A stretch of DNA of 64,000 nucleotides from Diaphorobacter sp. HDW4A (GTDB lineage Bacteria > Pseudomonadota > Gammaproteobacteria > Burkholderiales > Burkholderiaceae_C): assembly GCF_011305995.1 (NCBI RefSeq), contig NZ_CP049910.1:4464001-4528000 (forward strand), in the 5' to 3' direction. The notes below the pieces were generated by a model. The model made no database searches. It saw only the letters and a list, made by a program, of their open reading frames with translations, and had not been told where the DNA came from. Of this stretch, positions 22,072-32,262 are shown in pieces (the stretch's first letter is position 1; the number at the start of each line of letters is the position of its first letter). The position numbers were made by a program, and so were the translations under genes.

Positions 22072-23277
22072 ATGAGCACGCCCGCAAAGACGTTTCTATT
22101 TGCCTGTGTGCTGGCGGCCACGCTATTGACTGCCTGCAGCAGCACCACGCCTGCGGACCCGCAACGGCAAGCCTCCCAGCGCTGCAAAGTAGCGACCGAC
22201 ACGAGCATCGACACTCCTTCGCGCTTCCGGATGCTCGGCGAAGTACGCTGGGACGTCAATACGTCCTATGGCGGCGTGCCCGTGGGCGGGATCTCATCCA
22301 TCGACTGGGATGCCGCGCGCCGCCTGTTCTGGCTGGTGAGCGACGACCGTGCCATGTATGGCCCGGCGCGCTTCTATTCGGCACGCATGCAGTATGACGA
22401 ACACGGTTTGCAGCGCGTATGGCTGAACGGTATGCACGCATTGCGTGACCACGACCAGCACCCCTACGCCAACGCCCAGCAGCTTCACAAGAATGTCGCA
22501 GTGCCGGACGCAGAGGCGATGCGCGTCGTGCCTGGAGGCGGTCACCTGCTCTGGACCAGCGAGGGCGACTTCCCACGCGGCTTCGGTCCCGAACTCAACG
22601 AAATCCGCAGTGACGGGCATTGGCTGCGACACTGGCCGCTGCCAGAGACACTCACGCGGATCGCGGAGACCAGCGGTCCGCGCAGTAGCTTCACGCTGGA
22701 GGGCATGGCCTTCAGTCCTGATGCGCGGACGTTGTGGCTTTCCATGGAAGGCGCGCTCAAGCAGGATGGCTCCATGCCAGCACCCGGGGATGCGGGCGCT
22801 CCCGTGCGCATCACCGCGCTGGACGCACGCACCCACCAGCCCCTGCGCCAGATTGCCTACCAGCCCGACGCCCTGCCCGCATCGATTGCCTTCCTGTCGC
22901 AGCGCGCGGTCAATGGCGTAAGCGACATCCTCGCCGACGGTCCCGATCATTTGCTGGTGCTGGAACGCTCGTTCTCTCTGGGCGATGGCTGGGGTGCAAG
23001 GCTGTATCGCATCGATATCCGGCCCGATGCGGCAAGCGACGTGCTGGCCCTGCATCGCCTCACGCCGGGCAGCTTCCGCGCCGCCACCAAGACGCTGGTA
23101 CTGGACTTCGCGCAACTCGGGCTTCGCAGCGTCGACAACCTCGAAGGCATGACATGGGGACCACCGCTCGCGAGCGGCGAGCGGGTACTCGTGCTGGTGA
23201 GCGACAACAATTTCAACCCCGCTGAGGTCACGCAATTCATCGCGCTGGCGGAGCTGCCGCGCTGCAACACCGAATAA
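22072..23277 (+). CDS. Esterase-like/phytase-like lipoprotein
   Basis: 401 residues from ATG 22072 (MSTPAKTFLFACVLAATLL). A lipoprotein signal with lipobox LTAC puts the acylated Cys near residue 22. The remainder matches the phytase-like (esterase-like activity of phytase) beta-propeller family by its blocks VGGISSIDWDAARRLFWLVSDD near residue 70, EGMAFSPDARTLWLSMEGA and the late DNLEGMTWGP. Substrate is unknown; family members are secreted or membrane-anchored hydrolase-like proteins. An upstream ATG at 22033 would break the signal peptide and is not preferred. It is a single gene, 79 bp before proC. Confidence 0.75.
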   Translation: MSTPAKTFLFACVLAATLLTACSSTTPADPQRQASQRCKVATDTSIDTPSRFRMLGEVRWDVNTSYGGVPVGGISSIDWDAARRLFWLVSDDRAMYGPARFYSARMQYDEHGLQRVWLNGMHALRDHDQHPYANAQQLHKNVAVPDAEAMRVVPGGGHLLWTSEGDFPRGFGPELNEIRSDGHWLRHWPLPETLTRIAETSGPRSSFTLEGMAFSPDARTLWLSMEGALKQDGSMPAPGDAGAPVRITALDARTHQPLRQIAYQPDALPASIAFLSQRAVNGVSDILADGPDHLLVLERSFSLGDGWGARLYRIDIRPDAASDVLALHRLTPGSFRAATKTLVLDFAQLGLRSVDNLEGMTWGPPLASGERVLVLVSDNNFNPAEVTQFIALAELPRCNTE

Positions 23278-23356
23278 TTCACTATGAACCCCAGCGTATA
23301 GTGACCATCACGCCTACGCGGCCCATTCCCTCTTTCGAACCGAACCAACTCCCGTC

Positions 23357-24196
<840 letters not shown>

Positions 24197-24251
24197 ATAG
24201 TTTCACACATACACTGCATGCTCCAGCTCCGGCCCTCTCCTCTGGCGCAAC

Positions 24252-24473
24252 ATGCAGTGTCCTCAATGCAACTGGCAAAACCCATCCAGCTTCACCGAAT
24301 GCTTCAACTGCAGACGGCCCATGCGCGCAGCCGCCTCGGCGCTCACGGCGACCGTTGAAGATGCAGCCACCTATTCTTCACACCCATCAGACTTCAACTC
24401 CGACCTTCCCGAGCCCAGCCGACTGGCGCGATCACCGCCACGTTGGCGAGCGACGCCGACGACGCGCGCCTGA
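24252..24473 (+). CDS. Small zinc-ribbon protein, possibly truncated by a frameshift
   Basis: 73 residues starting MQCPQCNWQNPSSFTECFNC. The first 20 residues form a CxxC-x12-CxxC zinc ribbon and are surely coding. From about residue 56 the frame turns into a run of R, P and T (SPPRWRATPTTRA), while another frame over the same bases becomes coding-like and continues to 24631. Either the protein ends at 24473, or a frameshift near 24415-24425 splits a gene of about 126 codons. Function is unknown; such N-terminal ribbons are often joined to membrane domains. Confidence 0.5.
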   Translation: MQCPQCNWQNPSSFTECFNCRRPMRAAASALTATVEDAATYSSHPSDFNSDLPEPSRLARSPPRWRATPTTRA

Positions 24474-24631
24474 CAGGCAAGCATCTCGTTTGGCTGCCAG
24501 AATTCAAGCAGTGCAAAGGCGAGACCGAACTCAAAAAATGGCGCCGCGGCAGCACGGACATCCCCAAGGAAGAATTGCCCTCGCTGTGCAATGACGACCT
24601 GAGTGCGCTTGCCGCGCCAAGGACGCCCTGA
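24419..24631 (+). pseudogene. Possible 3' part of the zinc-ribbon gene in another frame
   Basis: The frame is open from 24359 to a TGA at 24629-24631. From about 24419 it reads PTGAITATLASDADDARL and then KHLVWLPEFKQCKGETELK, with G/C-rich third codon positions like the neighbours. The only internal start is a TTG at 24443 without a ribosome-binding site. It ends 19 bp before the TPR gene, as an operon partner would. A +2/-1 shift would fuse it to the zinc ribbon at 24252. Confidence 0.35.
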
Positions 24632-24650
24632 TGATCGAAAGACCGCATCC

Positions 24651-25880
24651 ATGAACGCTCTCCCGCAGCATTTCATCGAAGACTTCCTCGCCGCCGACAA
24701 CCACGACGACTGGCGGGCCGCGATCGAGGTCGCTGGCCAGGCAGTCACGCAGTGTCCCGGCATCGCGCAGGCCTTCGCGATGCGTGCGCGCGCACATTGG
24801 CGCTTGGGTGAGATCGATGCCTGCGACAGCGATATCGCGCACGCGCTGCAACTCGATCCGCGCTGCGCACTCGCCATCGCCACCCAAGCCGCCCGTATGG
24901 ATGACGAGGGCCAGACGCGACAGGCAATGGCCACGCTGGATGAGGCCATCAGGGCCCTGCCCGGCGACGCCCGTCTGCACATCGCGCGCGGCTGGATTCA
25001 TCAGGAAAACGACCACGCCAACCAGGCGCTGCTGGACTACCGCCAGGCCATAGCGCTTGATCCGCAGAACATGCGCGGCTACGTCAACGCAGCCGCGCTG
25101 CTCGACTCCATGGGACGCAACGGGGAAGCCGCGGACCTTTGGCACAACGGCGCTCTGTCATGTGGCGACAACGGCCAACTCGCCTACAACGCGGGCACAG
25201 CGCTTTACCAGCAGAAAGACTACGAGCGCGCCATCGTCCATCTGGACAGGGCACGTCAAATCATCGGCGAACGCAACGACGTGCAGATGAACCGCGCTCA
25301 GACTCTGCAGATGCTGGGCCGCCATCAGGAAGCCGTCGACGAATGGCTGCTGCTCTATCGCCGCGAACCGCACTGGGACTGGGTGTTGAATGGGCTTGTC
25401 GAGAGCTGCTACCGGCTGGGCGACAACGCAAACGCACAGCGCTTTCGCTGGGAACTGGACCAGCTCTCGCGCGACCATGAGGGCACGGTCAAGCTCGGCT
25501 GGCTGCTGTTCCACGACCGCAAGAGCGAGGAGCTGATCGAACTGGTCGAGCCACTCGCCAAGGATGCACACGCGCGCCCGGAGTTCGGCCAAATGATGGG
25601 AATGTCGCTCCGCCGTCAGGAGAAGTACCCCGAGGCGCTGCAGTGGATGGAGCGCAACGTCGCCACGCACGATGACTACCACTGGGCGCGCGGCGACCTC
25701 GCCAATCTGCTGTCGGAGATCTACGGCCGCCATGACGAGGCGCTCAAGCACATCCAGATCGCTCTCTCGATGTCGCCGGAATCGACCTTCTACCGCCGCG
25801 TGCACGGCGAGATTCTGGAACGAAAGAACGGTGGTTCCACGAGGAAAGGCGGATGGCTCAAGCGTCTGTTTGGTGGCTGA
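24651..25880 (+). CDS. Tetratricopeptide-repeat protein
   Basis: 409 residues from ATG 24651 (MNALPQHFIEDFLAADNHDD). There are several TPR-like helix pairs, for example around residues 45-75, 80-110 (ARLHIARGWIHQENDHANQA), 115-180 and near the C-terminus (HDEALKHIQIALSMSPES). No signal peptide or catalytic motif is seen, so it is a cytoplasmic scaffold or partner-binding protein of unknown role. The C-terminus is basic (KGGWLKRLFGG). It follows the zinc-ribbon ORF closely and may be co-transcribed with it. Confidence 0.75.
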   Translation: MNALPQHFIEDFLAADNHDDWRAAIEVAGQAVTQCPGIAQAFAMRARAHWRLGEIDACDSDIAHALQLDPRCALAIATQAARMDDEGQTRQAMATLDEAIRALPGDARLHIARGWIHQENDHANQALLDYRQAIALDPQNMRGYVNAAALLDSMGRNGEAADLWHNGALSCGDNGQLAYNAGTALYQQKDYERAIVHLDRARQIIGERNDVQMNRAQTLQMLGRHQEAVDEWLLLYRREPHWDWVLNGLVESCYRLGDNANAQRFRWELDQLSRDHEGTVKLGWLLFHDRKSEELIELVEPLAKDAHARPEFGQMMGMSLRRQEKYPEALQWMERNVATHDDYHWARGDLANLLSEIYGRHDEALKHIQIALSMSPESTFYRRVHGEILERKNGGSTRKGGWLKRLFGG

Positions 25881-25910
25881 TTGGCGGCAGACGGGCTACC
25901 GCGCGCTTGC

Positions 25911-26555
25911 TCAGGACTTCTTCGAGCTGAAGGCGTTCTGGATGCTGGTCTTGAGCTTGGTGAGGCTCTCGCCCACGTCGTCCTTCCAGTCTTCCAGCTT
26001 GTCATGCCATTCGGCGCTCTTCTTCTCGCGCAGCACGCGGCGCGCTTCCGCTGCGGCGGCGATGGCGGCGTCTTCCTGCGCAGCCACTTCTTCCTGCACC
26101 ACCGCCAGCGGACGACGCAGCACGACCCCGCCGAGCTTGTCAGAGATGCCGTTGACGGTCTGGGACGAATCTTCTTCCACAGTGGCGATCAGCGTGGTCG
26201 AGCCCGGCGGCATGGCACGCATCATCTGGTCGAGCACACTCGCGCGGTCCTGCAGCTTGTCAGCTGACACCGCGCTGCCCACAATCGCACCGTAGACCCC
26301 GCCCAGCAGCACGCCGAGCGGGCCGGCGAGCATGCCGATCAGAGAGCCCACCAGCGTACCGGTGAGCGGCCCGGTGGCGGCGCCGCCATCGGAGGCACCA
26401 TCCTTCACGGAGAAGCTGCCATCCATGGCGCGCTGCACCACGGCGGCGTTCTGCAACTGCAGCTTGCCGGAGGCGACCGCCCCCTTCAATTCAGACAGGG
26501 CCTGATAGGCCTTGCTTTCTTCCGCGAAGCTCAAAAGGACGACGTTCTGTTCCAT
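25911..26555 (-). CDS. DUF1269 family protein
   Basis: 214 residues. It has a ferredoxin-like N-terminal part (MEQNVVLLSFAEESKAYQAL), a central glycine-rich hydrophobic hairpin (residues 62-95, with GTLVGSLIGMLAGPLGVLLG), then a long charged, alanine-rich helix likely to form a coiled coil. This matches DUF1269, often annotated as a membrane protein of unknown function with a glycine-zipper-like segment. Its stop lies 30 bp from that of the convergent TPR gene. Confidence 0.8.
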   Translation of the reverse strand: MEQNVVLLSFAEESKAYQALSELKGAVASGKLQLQNAAVVQRAMDGSFSVKDGASDGGAATGPLTGTLVGSLIGMLAGPLGVLLGGVYGAIVGSAVSADKLQDRASVLDQMMRAMPPGSTTLIATVEEDSSQTVNGISDKLGGVVLRRPLAVVQEEVAAQEDAAIAAAAEARRVLREKKSAEWHDKLEDWKDDVGESLTKLKTSIQNAFSSKKS

Positions 26556-26669
26556 AGCTGTACCTCATTGGCGTTGAAATGACATAGCACGGACAAATCA
26601 ATGTAGTCGAGCCTGCGCCATTCCATGTGACCGAAGGCCGGGTTTTTCACTCGGATACGGTTGTTTCTT

Positions 26670-27554
26670 TCAGGCTTCGCCCCAGATCGCCGAGCGCATG
26701 GAGATCGCTGCCATCTGGAAATCGCTGTTGAAGAAGCGTGGCACCTCGCCTTCGTGCACAGCGCCTGCTGCATGCAGCAACGGCAGATAGTGATCGAACG
26801 TGGGATGCGCGAGCTGCGCCACGCGGCCCAACTCTTGGAAGCGGACAAGCGCCTGCAGATCGCCCGACTGGATCCGTTCGGCCACGTGCTGATCGAACTC
26901 GATAGCCCAGTCATAGGCCTGAGTGGGTGCGGCGCCCGGTTGCATGGCGCGCAGGTTGTGCACAATGTTCCCGCTCGCCACGATCAGCACCCCCTGCTCG
27001 CGCAGCGCCCGCAATTGCTGGCCGAGCGCGAAATGTTCCTGAGCGGGTCGGCTGTAGACCAAACTCAGTTGCACGACAGGAATGTCGGCTGCGGGAAACA
27101 TGGGCTTGAGTACGCTCCAAGTGCCGTGGTCCAACCCCCACTCAGCTTCATCGACGAGCACTGGTTGGTCAATGGCCGGCACATCCAACCGCACGGCCAG
27201 TTCGCGCGCCACAATGGGCGCTCCCGGCGCTGGATACTGCTGGGCAAACAGCTCCTGTGGAAAACCGCCGAAATCGTGGATTGTGCGCGGTTCAGCCATG
27301 CCGGTCAGCGCCCACTCGCTCTGCGTGAGCCAGTGCGCCGAGACGCACAGAATCATCTGTGGTTTGCCATAGCGCTTGAGCAGCGCCTGGCCGAGCGCCT
27401 GCCAGCTCTGACGGTACGCGTTGTCCTCGATCACATTCATTGGGCTGCCATGCCCCAGGAACAGCACGGGCATGCGCGGCGATGCTTTGAGCGAGGCCAG
27501 TCCCGCAGCGGCAGCCAATTGATCAGGCGAATGGAAGTGGGTGGTGGTGTTCAT
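26670..27554 (-). CDS. ygiD: 4,5-DOPA-extradiol-dioxygenase-like protein (LigB family)
   Basis: 294 residues from ATG 27554, with GGAGAG correctly spaced upstream. This is a class III extradiol dioxygenase fold. The histidines expected to bind metal are in FLGHGSPMN (near residue 36), VSAHWLT (near 72), HGTWSVL and GNIVHNL. E. coli YgiD, the model, cleaves DOPA in vitro and binds zinc; the natural substrate is uncertain. It is 23 bp downstream of ubiA on the same strand, so co-transcription is possible. Confidence 0.85.
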   Translation of the reverse strand: MNTTTHFHSPDQLAAAAGLASLKASPRMPVLFLGHGSPMNVIEDNAYRQSWQALGQALLKRYGKPQMILCVSAHWLTQSEWALTGMAEPRTIHDFGGFPQELFAQQYPAPGAPIVARELAVRLDVPAIDQPVLVDEAEWGLDHGTWSVLKPMFPAADIPVVQLSLVYSRPAQEHFALGQQLRALREQGVLIVASGNIVHNLRAMQPGAAPTQAYDWAIEFDQHVAERIQSGDLQALVRFQELGRVAQLAHPTFDHYLPLLHAAGAVHEGEVPRFFNSDFQMAAISMRSAIWGEA

Positions 27555-27577
27555 GATGCTCTCCATATGAGGACAGA

Positions 27578-28450
27578 TCAGCGCAAAGCAAATCCGAGAA
27601 CAGTGCCGACAAAGATCGATACGCCCATCCAGTGGCTCTTGCTGAAGGCGGTGAAGCAACCCTCGCGCGTCCGGTTGCGGATCAGCGTGTAGTGCCAGAC
27701 CATCTGCGCCGCAGCTGCCGCCATGCCAAGCCAGAACGGCCAGCCGAGGTGATAAGGCGCAATCGCCACGACCGTGAGACCCCAGCACAGTGCAAAGAAC
27801 AGCATGATGCCTGCCACATCGAAGCGGCCCAACGTGATCGCCGACGTCTTCATGCCGATCTTGAGGTCGTCGTCGCGATCGACCATGGCGTATTCGGTGT
27901 CATAGGCCAGCACCATGAACATGTTGGCCGTCCAGAGCAGCCACGCAGTCAGCGGCACCTCGCCGACCACGGCGGCAAACGCGATCACGATACCGAAGTT
28001 GAAGGCGATGCCCAGAAACGCCTGCGGCATCGCGAAGAAGCGCTTGGTGAACGGATAGAGAATCGTGAACAGCACGGCCGGCACGGACCAAGCCACCGCC
28101 TCCCAACGCGTGGTGAGCACGAGACCCAGTGAGATGAGCGCGAGCACGGCGCCGAGCACCGACGCCTCGAACACCGACACCGCACCGCTCGTGATCGGGC
28201 GCGCCTGGGTGCGCTTGACGTGGCGGTCAAAGTCGCGGTCGGCGATGTCGTTGATGCAACAACCGGCGCTGCGCATGAGCACCGTTCCAAGCACGAAAAC
28301 GATCAGCAGATGCCAACCCGGAAACCCATCCGCAGCCACCCACAACGCCACCAGCGTGGGCCAGACCAGCACCAACCAGCCTGCAGGACGATTGAAGCGC
28401 ACTAAATCCAGATACAGGGACAGGCGTGAGCGAGGGGCAACGGCGGACAT
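27578..28450 (-). CDS. ubiA: 4-hydroxybenzoate polyprenyltransferase
   Basis: Attaches the polyprenyl tail to 4-hydroxybenzoate in ubiquinone synthesis; inner-membrane, about nine helices, 290 residues. Both Asp-rich motifs that hold Mg-diphosphate are present: NDIADRDFD near residue 66 and DRDDDLKIG near residue 190. It starts [20 protein letters not shown]. No ubiC is next to it. A TATAAA-like element at 28516-28511, about 60 nt upstream, could be its -10. Confidence 0.97.
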   Translation of the reverse strand: MSAVAPRSRLSLYLDLVRFNRPAGWLVLVWPTLVALWVAADGFPGWHLLIVFVLGTVLMRSAGCCINDIADRDFDRHVKRTQARPITSGAVSVFEASVLGAVLALISLGLVLTTRWEAVAWSVPAVLFTILYPFTKRFFAMPQAFLGIAFNFGIVIAFAAVVGEVPLTAWLLWTANMFMVLAYDTEYAMVDRDDDLKIGMKTSAITLGRFDVAGIMLFFALCWGLTVVAIAPYHLGWPFWLGMAAAAAQMVWHYTLIRNRTREGCFTAFSKSHWMGVSIFVGTVLGFALR

Positions 28451-28602
28451 GCAGGTTTTGAGAATTCGGTGAATGAAATGCAGGTGCCGTCAAAGGATTG
28501 CGGCCCGACGTTTATACGCCATGCGGTGCCGCTGCGGCGTAGCAAGAGAAAGGTCTCCCCACGGCTTACTCTGATTGACCAGAAATGCGCGCACCAGAAA
28601 CT

Positions 28603-28631
28603 AAAAAGGCGCTGATCTTTCGACCAGCGCC
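28603..28631 (-). terminator. Terminator of oxyR
   Basis: 7-bp GC stem (GGCGCTG/CAGCGCC) with a 10-nt loop. On the minus strand it is followed by TTTTTAG. It lies 31 bp after the oxyR stop and separates it from ubiA. Confidence 0.85.
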
Positions 28632-28661
28632 AATTTCATTCGCAGTGACTAATTCAATCGA

Positions 28662-29627
28662 TCAGGACAAGCGGGTCACACCCGGCAGTTCGCAGGCGAA
28701 CACGGCGTTGCGCAGTGCTGCAATGGCTTCGTAGCGGGTGAAACTGCGACGCCATGCGAGCACGACGCGACGCATTGGAGGGCCGCCGCCGTCTTCTTCC
28801 TTGATTGGCAGATAACGGATGTGGGCATCGTCGCTCTTGCGGCGGCGCGACGTGGTGATCAGCGCATCGCGCGGCACCGACAGGCGCGGCACCAGCGTCA
28901 CGCCCATGCCGGCGGACACCATGTGCTTGATGGTCTCGAGCGACGAACCTTCGAACGTGCGGCGGATGCCTTCGGAGTTGCTCGCATAGCGCGCGAACTC
29001 TGGGCAGACTTCCAGCACATGATCGCGAAAGCAGTGACCTGCGCCCAGCAGCAGCATGGTTTCGTTCTTGAGTTCCGAAGCCGACACATAGGGCTTCTCT
29101 GCCAATGGATGGGTTGCGGGAACGGCCGCCATGAAAGGCTCGTCATACAGCGGAGCAAGCGCGAGGCCGGTGTCCGGGAAGGGTTCAGCCATGATGGCGC
29201 AGTCGATTTCGCCGGTACGCAGCATCTCCAGCAGTTTGGCCGTGAAGTTTTCCTGCAGCATCAGCGGCATCTGGGGTGTACGCGCAATCGCGTGACGCAC
29301 CAGTTCGGGGAGGAGGTAGGGGCCAACGGTATAGATCACGCCGAGTGTCAGAGCACCAGCGAGAGGATCCTTGCCGCGCTTGGCGATTTCCTTGATTGCA
29401 GCGGCCTGTTCCAGGACGCTTTGCGCCTGGCGGACGATCTGTTCGCCCAACGGCGTGACGGACACATCACCGGCACTGCGCTCGAACAGTTTGATTTCCA
29501 GTTCGTCTTCCAGTTTCTTGACTGCGACAGACAAGGTGGGCTGGGAAACATAGCACGCGTCGGCCGCGCGACCAAAGTGCTTCTCCCGGGCTACTGCGAC
29601 GATATATTTGAGTTCTGTAAGGGTCAT
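28662..29627 (-). CDS. oxyR: LysR-type peroxide-sensing regulator OxyR
   Basis: 321 residues from ATG 29627 (MTLTELKYIVAVAREKHFGR). The N-terminal winged helix-turn-helix is at about residues 18-40 (AADACYVSQPTLSVAVKKLE). The redox pair is present in GAGHCFRDHVLEVCPEF near residue 200: two Cys eight residues apart after the GxGHC motif, as in the peroxide-sensing OxyR. It lies beside recG on the same strand, a pairing common in related bacteria; no catalase or ahpC gene is in view. Confidence 0.95.
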   Translation of the reverse strand: MTLTELKYIVAVAREKHFGRAADACYVSQPTLSVAVKKLEDELEIKLFERSAGDVSVTPLGEQIVRQAQSVLEQAAAIKEIAKRGKDPLAGALTLGVIYTVGPYLLPELVRHAIARTPQMPLMLQENFTAKLLEMLRTGEIDCAIMAEPFPDTGLALAPLYDEPFMAAVPATHPLAEKPYVSASELKNETMLLLGAGHCFRDHVLEVCPEFARYASNSEGIRRTFEGSSLETIKHMVSAGMGVTLVPRLSVPRDALITTSRRRKSDDAHIRYLPIKEEDGGGPPMRRVVLAWRRSFTRYEAIAALRNAVFACELPGVTRLS

Positions 29628-29875
29628 GTGATTTCCTGCAAGGCCATACAACATTTTGCACTGCGGCGCTGCCGACAGTATCGTGTGCGCGAATTCCATG
29701 CAAACCGCAAAAACAATTAAGCAACTCCAAACAATTGGAATCCGCGGCTTTTTACATCTATCGGCACCGAAACAGTGCGCAACGATGGCTATTTAAAAAG
29801 ACTCTCGTCGCTTTCGAAAAATATCAACTTCATACAAGTACCTGAAAACCCAAAACAGCGAAGCTGCCGACGAGG

Positions 29876-32005
29876 CTAGGCTTTCAAAAAATCCGATTTG
29901 CTTCCCAACCAACGAGCCACATGCCGCTCGGACAACACCGGATACTCGTCCAGCATTTGTGGCGCAGCATTGCGAGCCCAACTCAGTAACTCAGCATCGA
30001 TAGACAAATCAGCAAATCGTAACAAGGCGTCACCAGATTGGCGTGCACCCAACAGTTCACCCGGTCCGCGAATCTCCAAGTCCCTTCTGGCTATCTCGAA
30101 ACCATCATTGGTTTCCGCCATGGCCTTGAGCCTTTCCCGGGCCGTTTGCGCCAAACGTCCAGTTTCACCAGTTGAATAAAGTAACACACAAGCCGAAGCC
30201 GCCGCCCCCCGGCCCACACGGCCTCTGAGCTGATGCAGCTGGGAAAGCCCAAAACGCTCGGCATGTTCAATCACCATAAGCGATGCATTGGGCACGTCAA
30301 CTCCCACCTCGATCACCGTGGTGCTGACCAACACGCTCATCGTACCGCCCTTGAATTCTCCCATCACGTTTTTCTTTTCAATAGCTGGCATTCGAGAATG
30401 CAATAGGCCGACCGCCACTCCCGGCAAGGCCTCGCTGAGATCGACATGCGTGGCCGTGGCGTTGGAGAGATCCAGCGCCTCGCTTTCCTCGATCAGCGGA
30501 CACACCCAATACACCTGTCTTCCCGCAGCCACCTGCAGGGCGATGCGCTCGATCACCTGATCCTTGCGGCTATCGGAGATCACCTTGGTCACAATCGGCG
30601 TGCGCCCGGGAGGCAACTCGTCGATGGTGGACACATCAAGATCAGCAAAGTAGCTCATCGCCAAGGTCCTTGGAATAGGAGTTGCACTCATCATCAGCAT
30701 GTGCGGCTCCATTCCCAGGTCCTTGAGTTTCTGTCTGAGCGCCAGTCGTTGAGCGACGCCAAAGCGGTGTTGCTCGTCAATGACCGCCAGTGCCAGATTC
30801 TTGAACTGCACCTGATCCTGAATGACCGCATGTGTACCAACAACAAGGGCCGCCTCGCCACTCTCAATCATTGAGAGCATTTGCATGCGCTCTTTCTTCT
30901 TCTGCCCGCCTGCCAGCCATGCGACGCGCTTGCCACGGCTCGCAAGCAACGGCTCGATCCAGCCGATGAGCTTGGAAAAATGCTGCTCGGCCAGGATTTC
31001 GGTCGGCGCCATGAGGGCGCACTGCCATCCTGCGTCCATACAGATCGCCGCAGCCATGGCGGCCACCACGGTCTTGCCCGACCCGACATCGCCCTGCAGC
31101 AGGCGATGCATCGGCGTGGCTTTGGCGAGATCGCCAAAGATTTCCTCACAGACACGGCGCTGTGCGGCGGTCAGGTCAAAGGGCAGGACGGCCTGAAGCC
31201 GCTCATGCAACGCGCTCGCATCCGGTGTCGGTATGAGCTGCGGCGAGCGCAGTCGTGCGCGCTCTCTTTTGGCCGTGAGCTGCGAAAGCTGCTGCGCGAG
31301 CAGTTCTTCGGCCTTCAGGCGCTGCCAAGCCGGATGCGTGTGGTCCTCCAGCGTGGTCAGCGCCACATCGGGCGTCGGGTGGTGCAGAAAGAACAGTGAA
31401 TCCCTGAGGCTCCACAACGGCTCGAAGCCCTTGGCGCCGCGCAGCGCGACCGGCGCGGGCGGCAGATTGGGCCCTAGCGTCTCGGAGAGTTCCGCCCGGC
31501 GCAGCCCCCCCGCCACCGCACGGCGCAGATAGGCCTGGGGCAGCTGCGCAACCGTAGGGTAGACCGGCGTCAGCGCGGCGGGCAGTTCGCCCTCAGCCTT
31601 GCGGAACACCGGGTGCAGCATCTGCCGTCCCCAGAAGCCCCCCTTGACCTCACCGCGCGCGCGGATGCACTCACCTACGGCCATGGTTTTCTGGTGCGAA
31701 GGGTAGAAGCTGAAGAAACGCAGTTCGCACTCACCCGTTCCGTCGTCAAGCCGCACCACCAACTGGCGCCGCGGGCGCATCTGGATTTCGCTGGACACCA
31801 CCACGCCCTCGACCTGCACCGACTCGCCATCGCGCGCGTTGCGGATCGGCGTGATGCGGGTTTCATCCTCATAGCGGTGCGGCAGGTGCAGCGCCAGATC
31901 GATGTCGCGCACCAGGCCGAGCTTGTGCATCGCCTTCTGGGGCACGCTCAGTTCGGCCTTTTTCGGACTAGAGGAAGAAGAGGGTGAGGAAGATGAAGCC
32001 GGCAT
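29876..32005 (-). CDS. recG: ATP-dependent DNA helicase RecG
   Basis: Branch-migrating helicase that remodels stalled forks; 709 residues. An N-terminal wedge OB-fold lies at about 60-150. Motif I GDVGSGKTVVAAMA is near residue 305, the DEAD-like motif DEQHRFG near 415, and the C-terminal helicase motif region QLRGRVGRG near 600. The start MPASSSSPSSSSSPKKAEL carries a serine-rich leader of about 12 residues, longer than in E. coli; a downstream start is possible but has no Met before residue 25. Confidence 0.97.
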   Translation of the reverse strand: MPASSSSPSSSSSPKKAELSVPQKAMHKLGLVRDIDLALHLPHRYEDETRITPIRNARDGESVQVEGVVVSSEIQMRPRRQLVVRLDDGTGECELRFFSFYPSHQKTMAVGECIRARGEVKGGFWGRQMLHPVFRKAEGELPAALTPVYPTVAQLPQAYLRRAVAGGLRRAELSETLGPNLPPAPVALRGAKGFEPLWSLRDSLFFLHHPTPDVALTTLEDHTHPAWQRLKAEELLAQQLSQLTAKRERARLRSPQLIPTPDASALHERLQAVLPFDLTAAQRRVCEEIFGDLAKATPMHRLLQGDVGSGKTVVAAMAAAICMDAGWQCALMAPTEILAEQHFSKLIGWIEPLLASRGKRVAWLAGGQKKKERMQMLSMIESGEAALVVGTHAVIQDQVQFKNLALAVIDEQHRFGVAQRLALRQKLKDLGMEPHMLMMSATPIPRTLAMSYFADLDVSTIDELPPGRTPIVTKVISDSRKDQVIERIALQVAAGRQVYWVCPLIEESEALDLSNATATHVDLSEALPGVAVGLLHSRMPAIEKKNVMGEFKGGTMSVLVSTTVIEVGVDVPNASLMVIEHAERFGLSQLHQLRGRVGRGAAASACVLLYSTGETGRLAQTARERLKAMAETNDGFEIARRDLEIRGPGELLGARQSGDALLRFADLSIDAELLSWARNAAPQMLDEYPVLSERHVARWLGSKSDFLKA

Positions 32006-32165
32006 GTCGGCGTGGATCGCTATCGGATTGAATGGGTTAGCGGAGGTGGGGGCAAAAGGCTATCACGTCTGCCACACGGTTTTCATGATACGACGCGCGT
32101 CGCACGCTGTTCGGCGAACAACTTGCTGCAATTCCGTTTCCAAACCTCGGCCATAGCGCGGGTTC

Positions 32166-32171
32166 TAAAAT
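32166..32171 (+). promoter_or_regulatory. Candidate -10 element upstream of queA
   Basis: TAAAAT about 92 nt before the queA start, in the 257-bp recG/queA divergent gap. No good -35 is visible at 16-18 bp. Nothing else notable is seen in this gap. Confidence 0.3.
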
Positions 32172-32262
32172 ACGGGCCTCGCAAGTAGTCAGTTATCCCT
32201 TTGGAGCCGTTCAGGCCTGTCAAGCCCCGCTCCTTCCCGAGTTGAACGGTTCCCAGCCAGCC

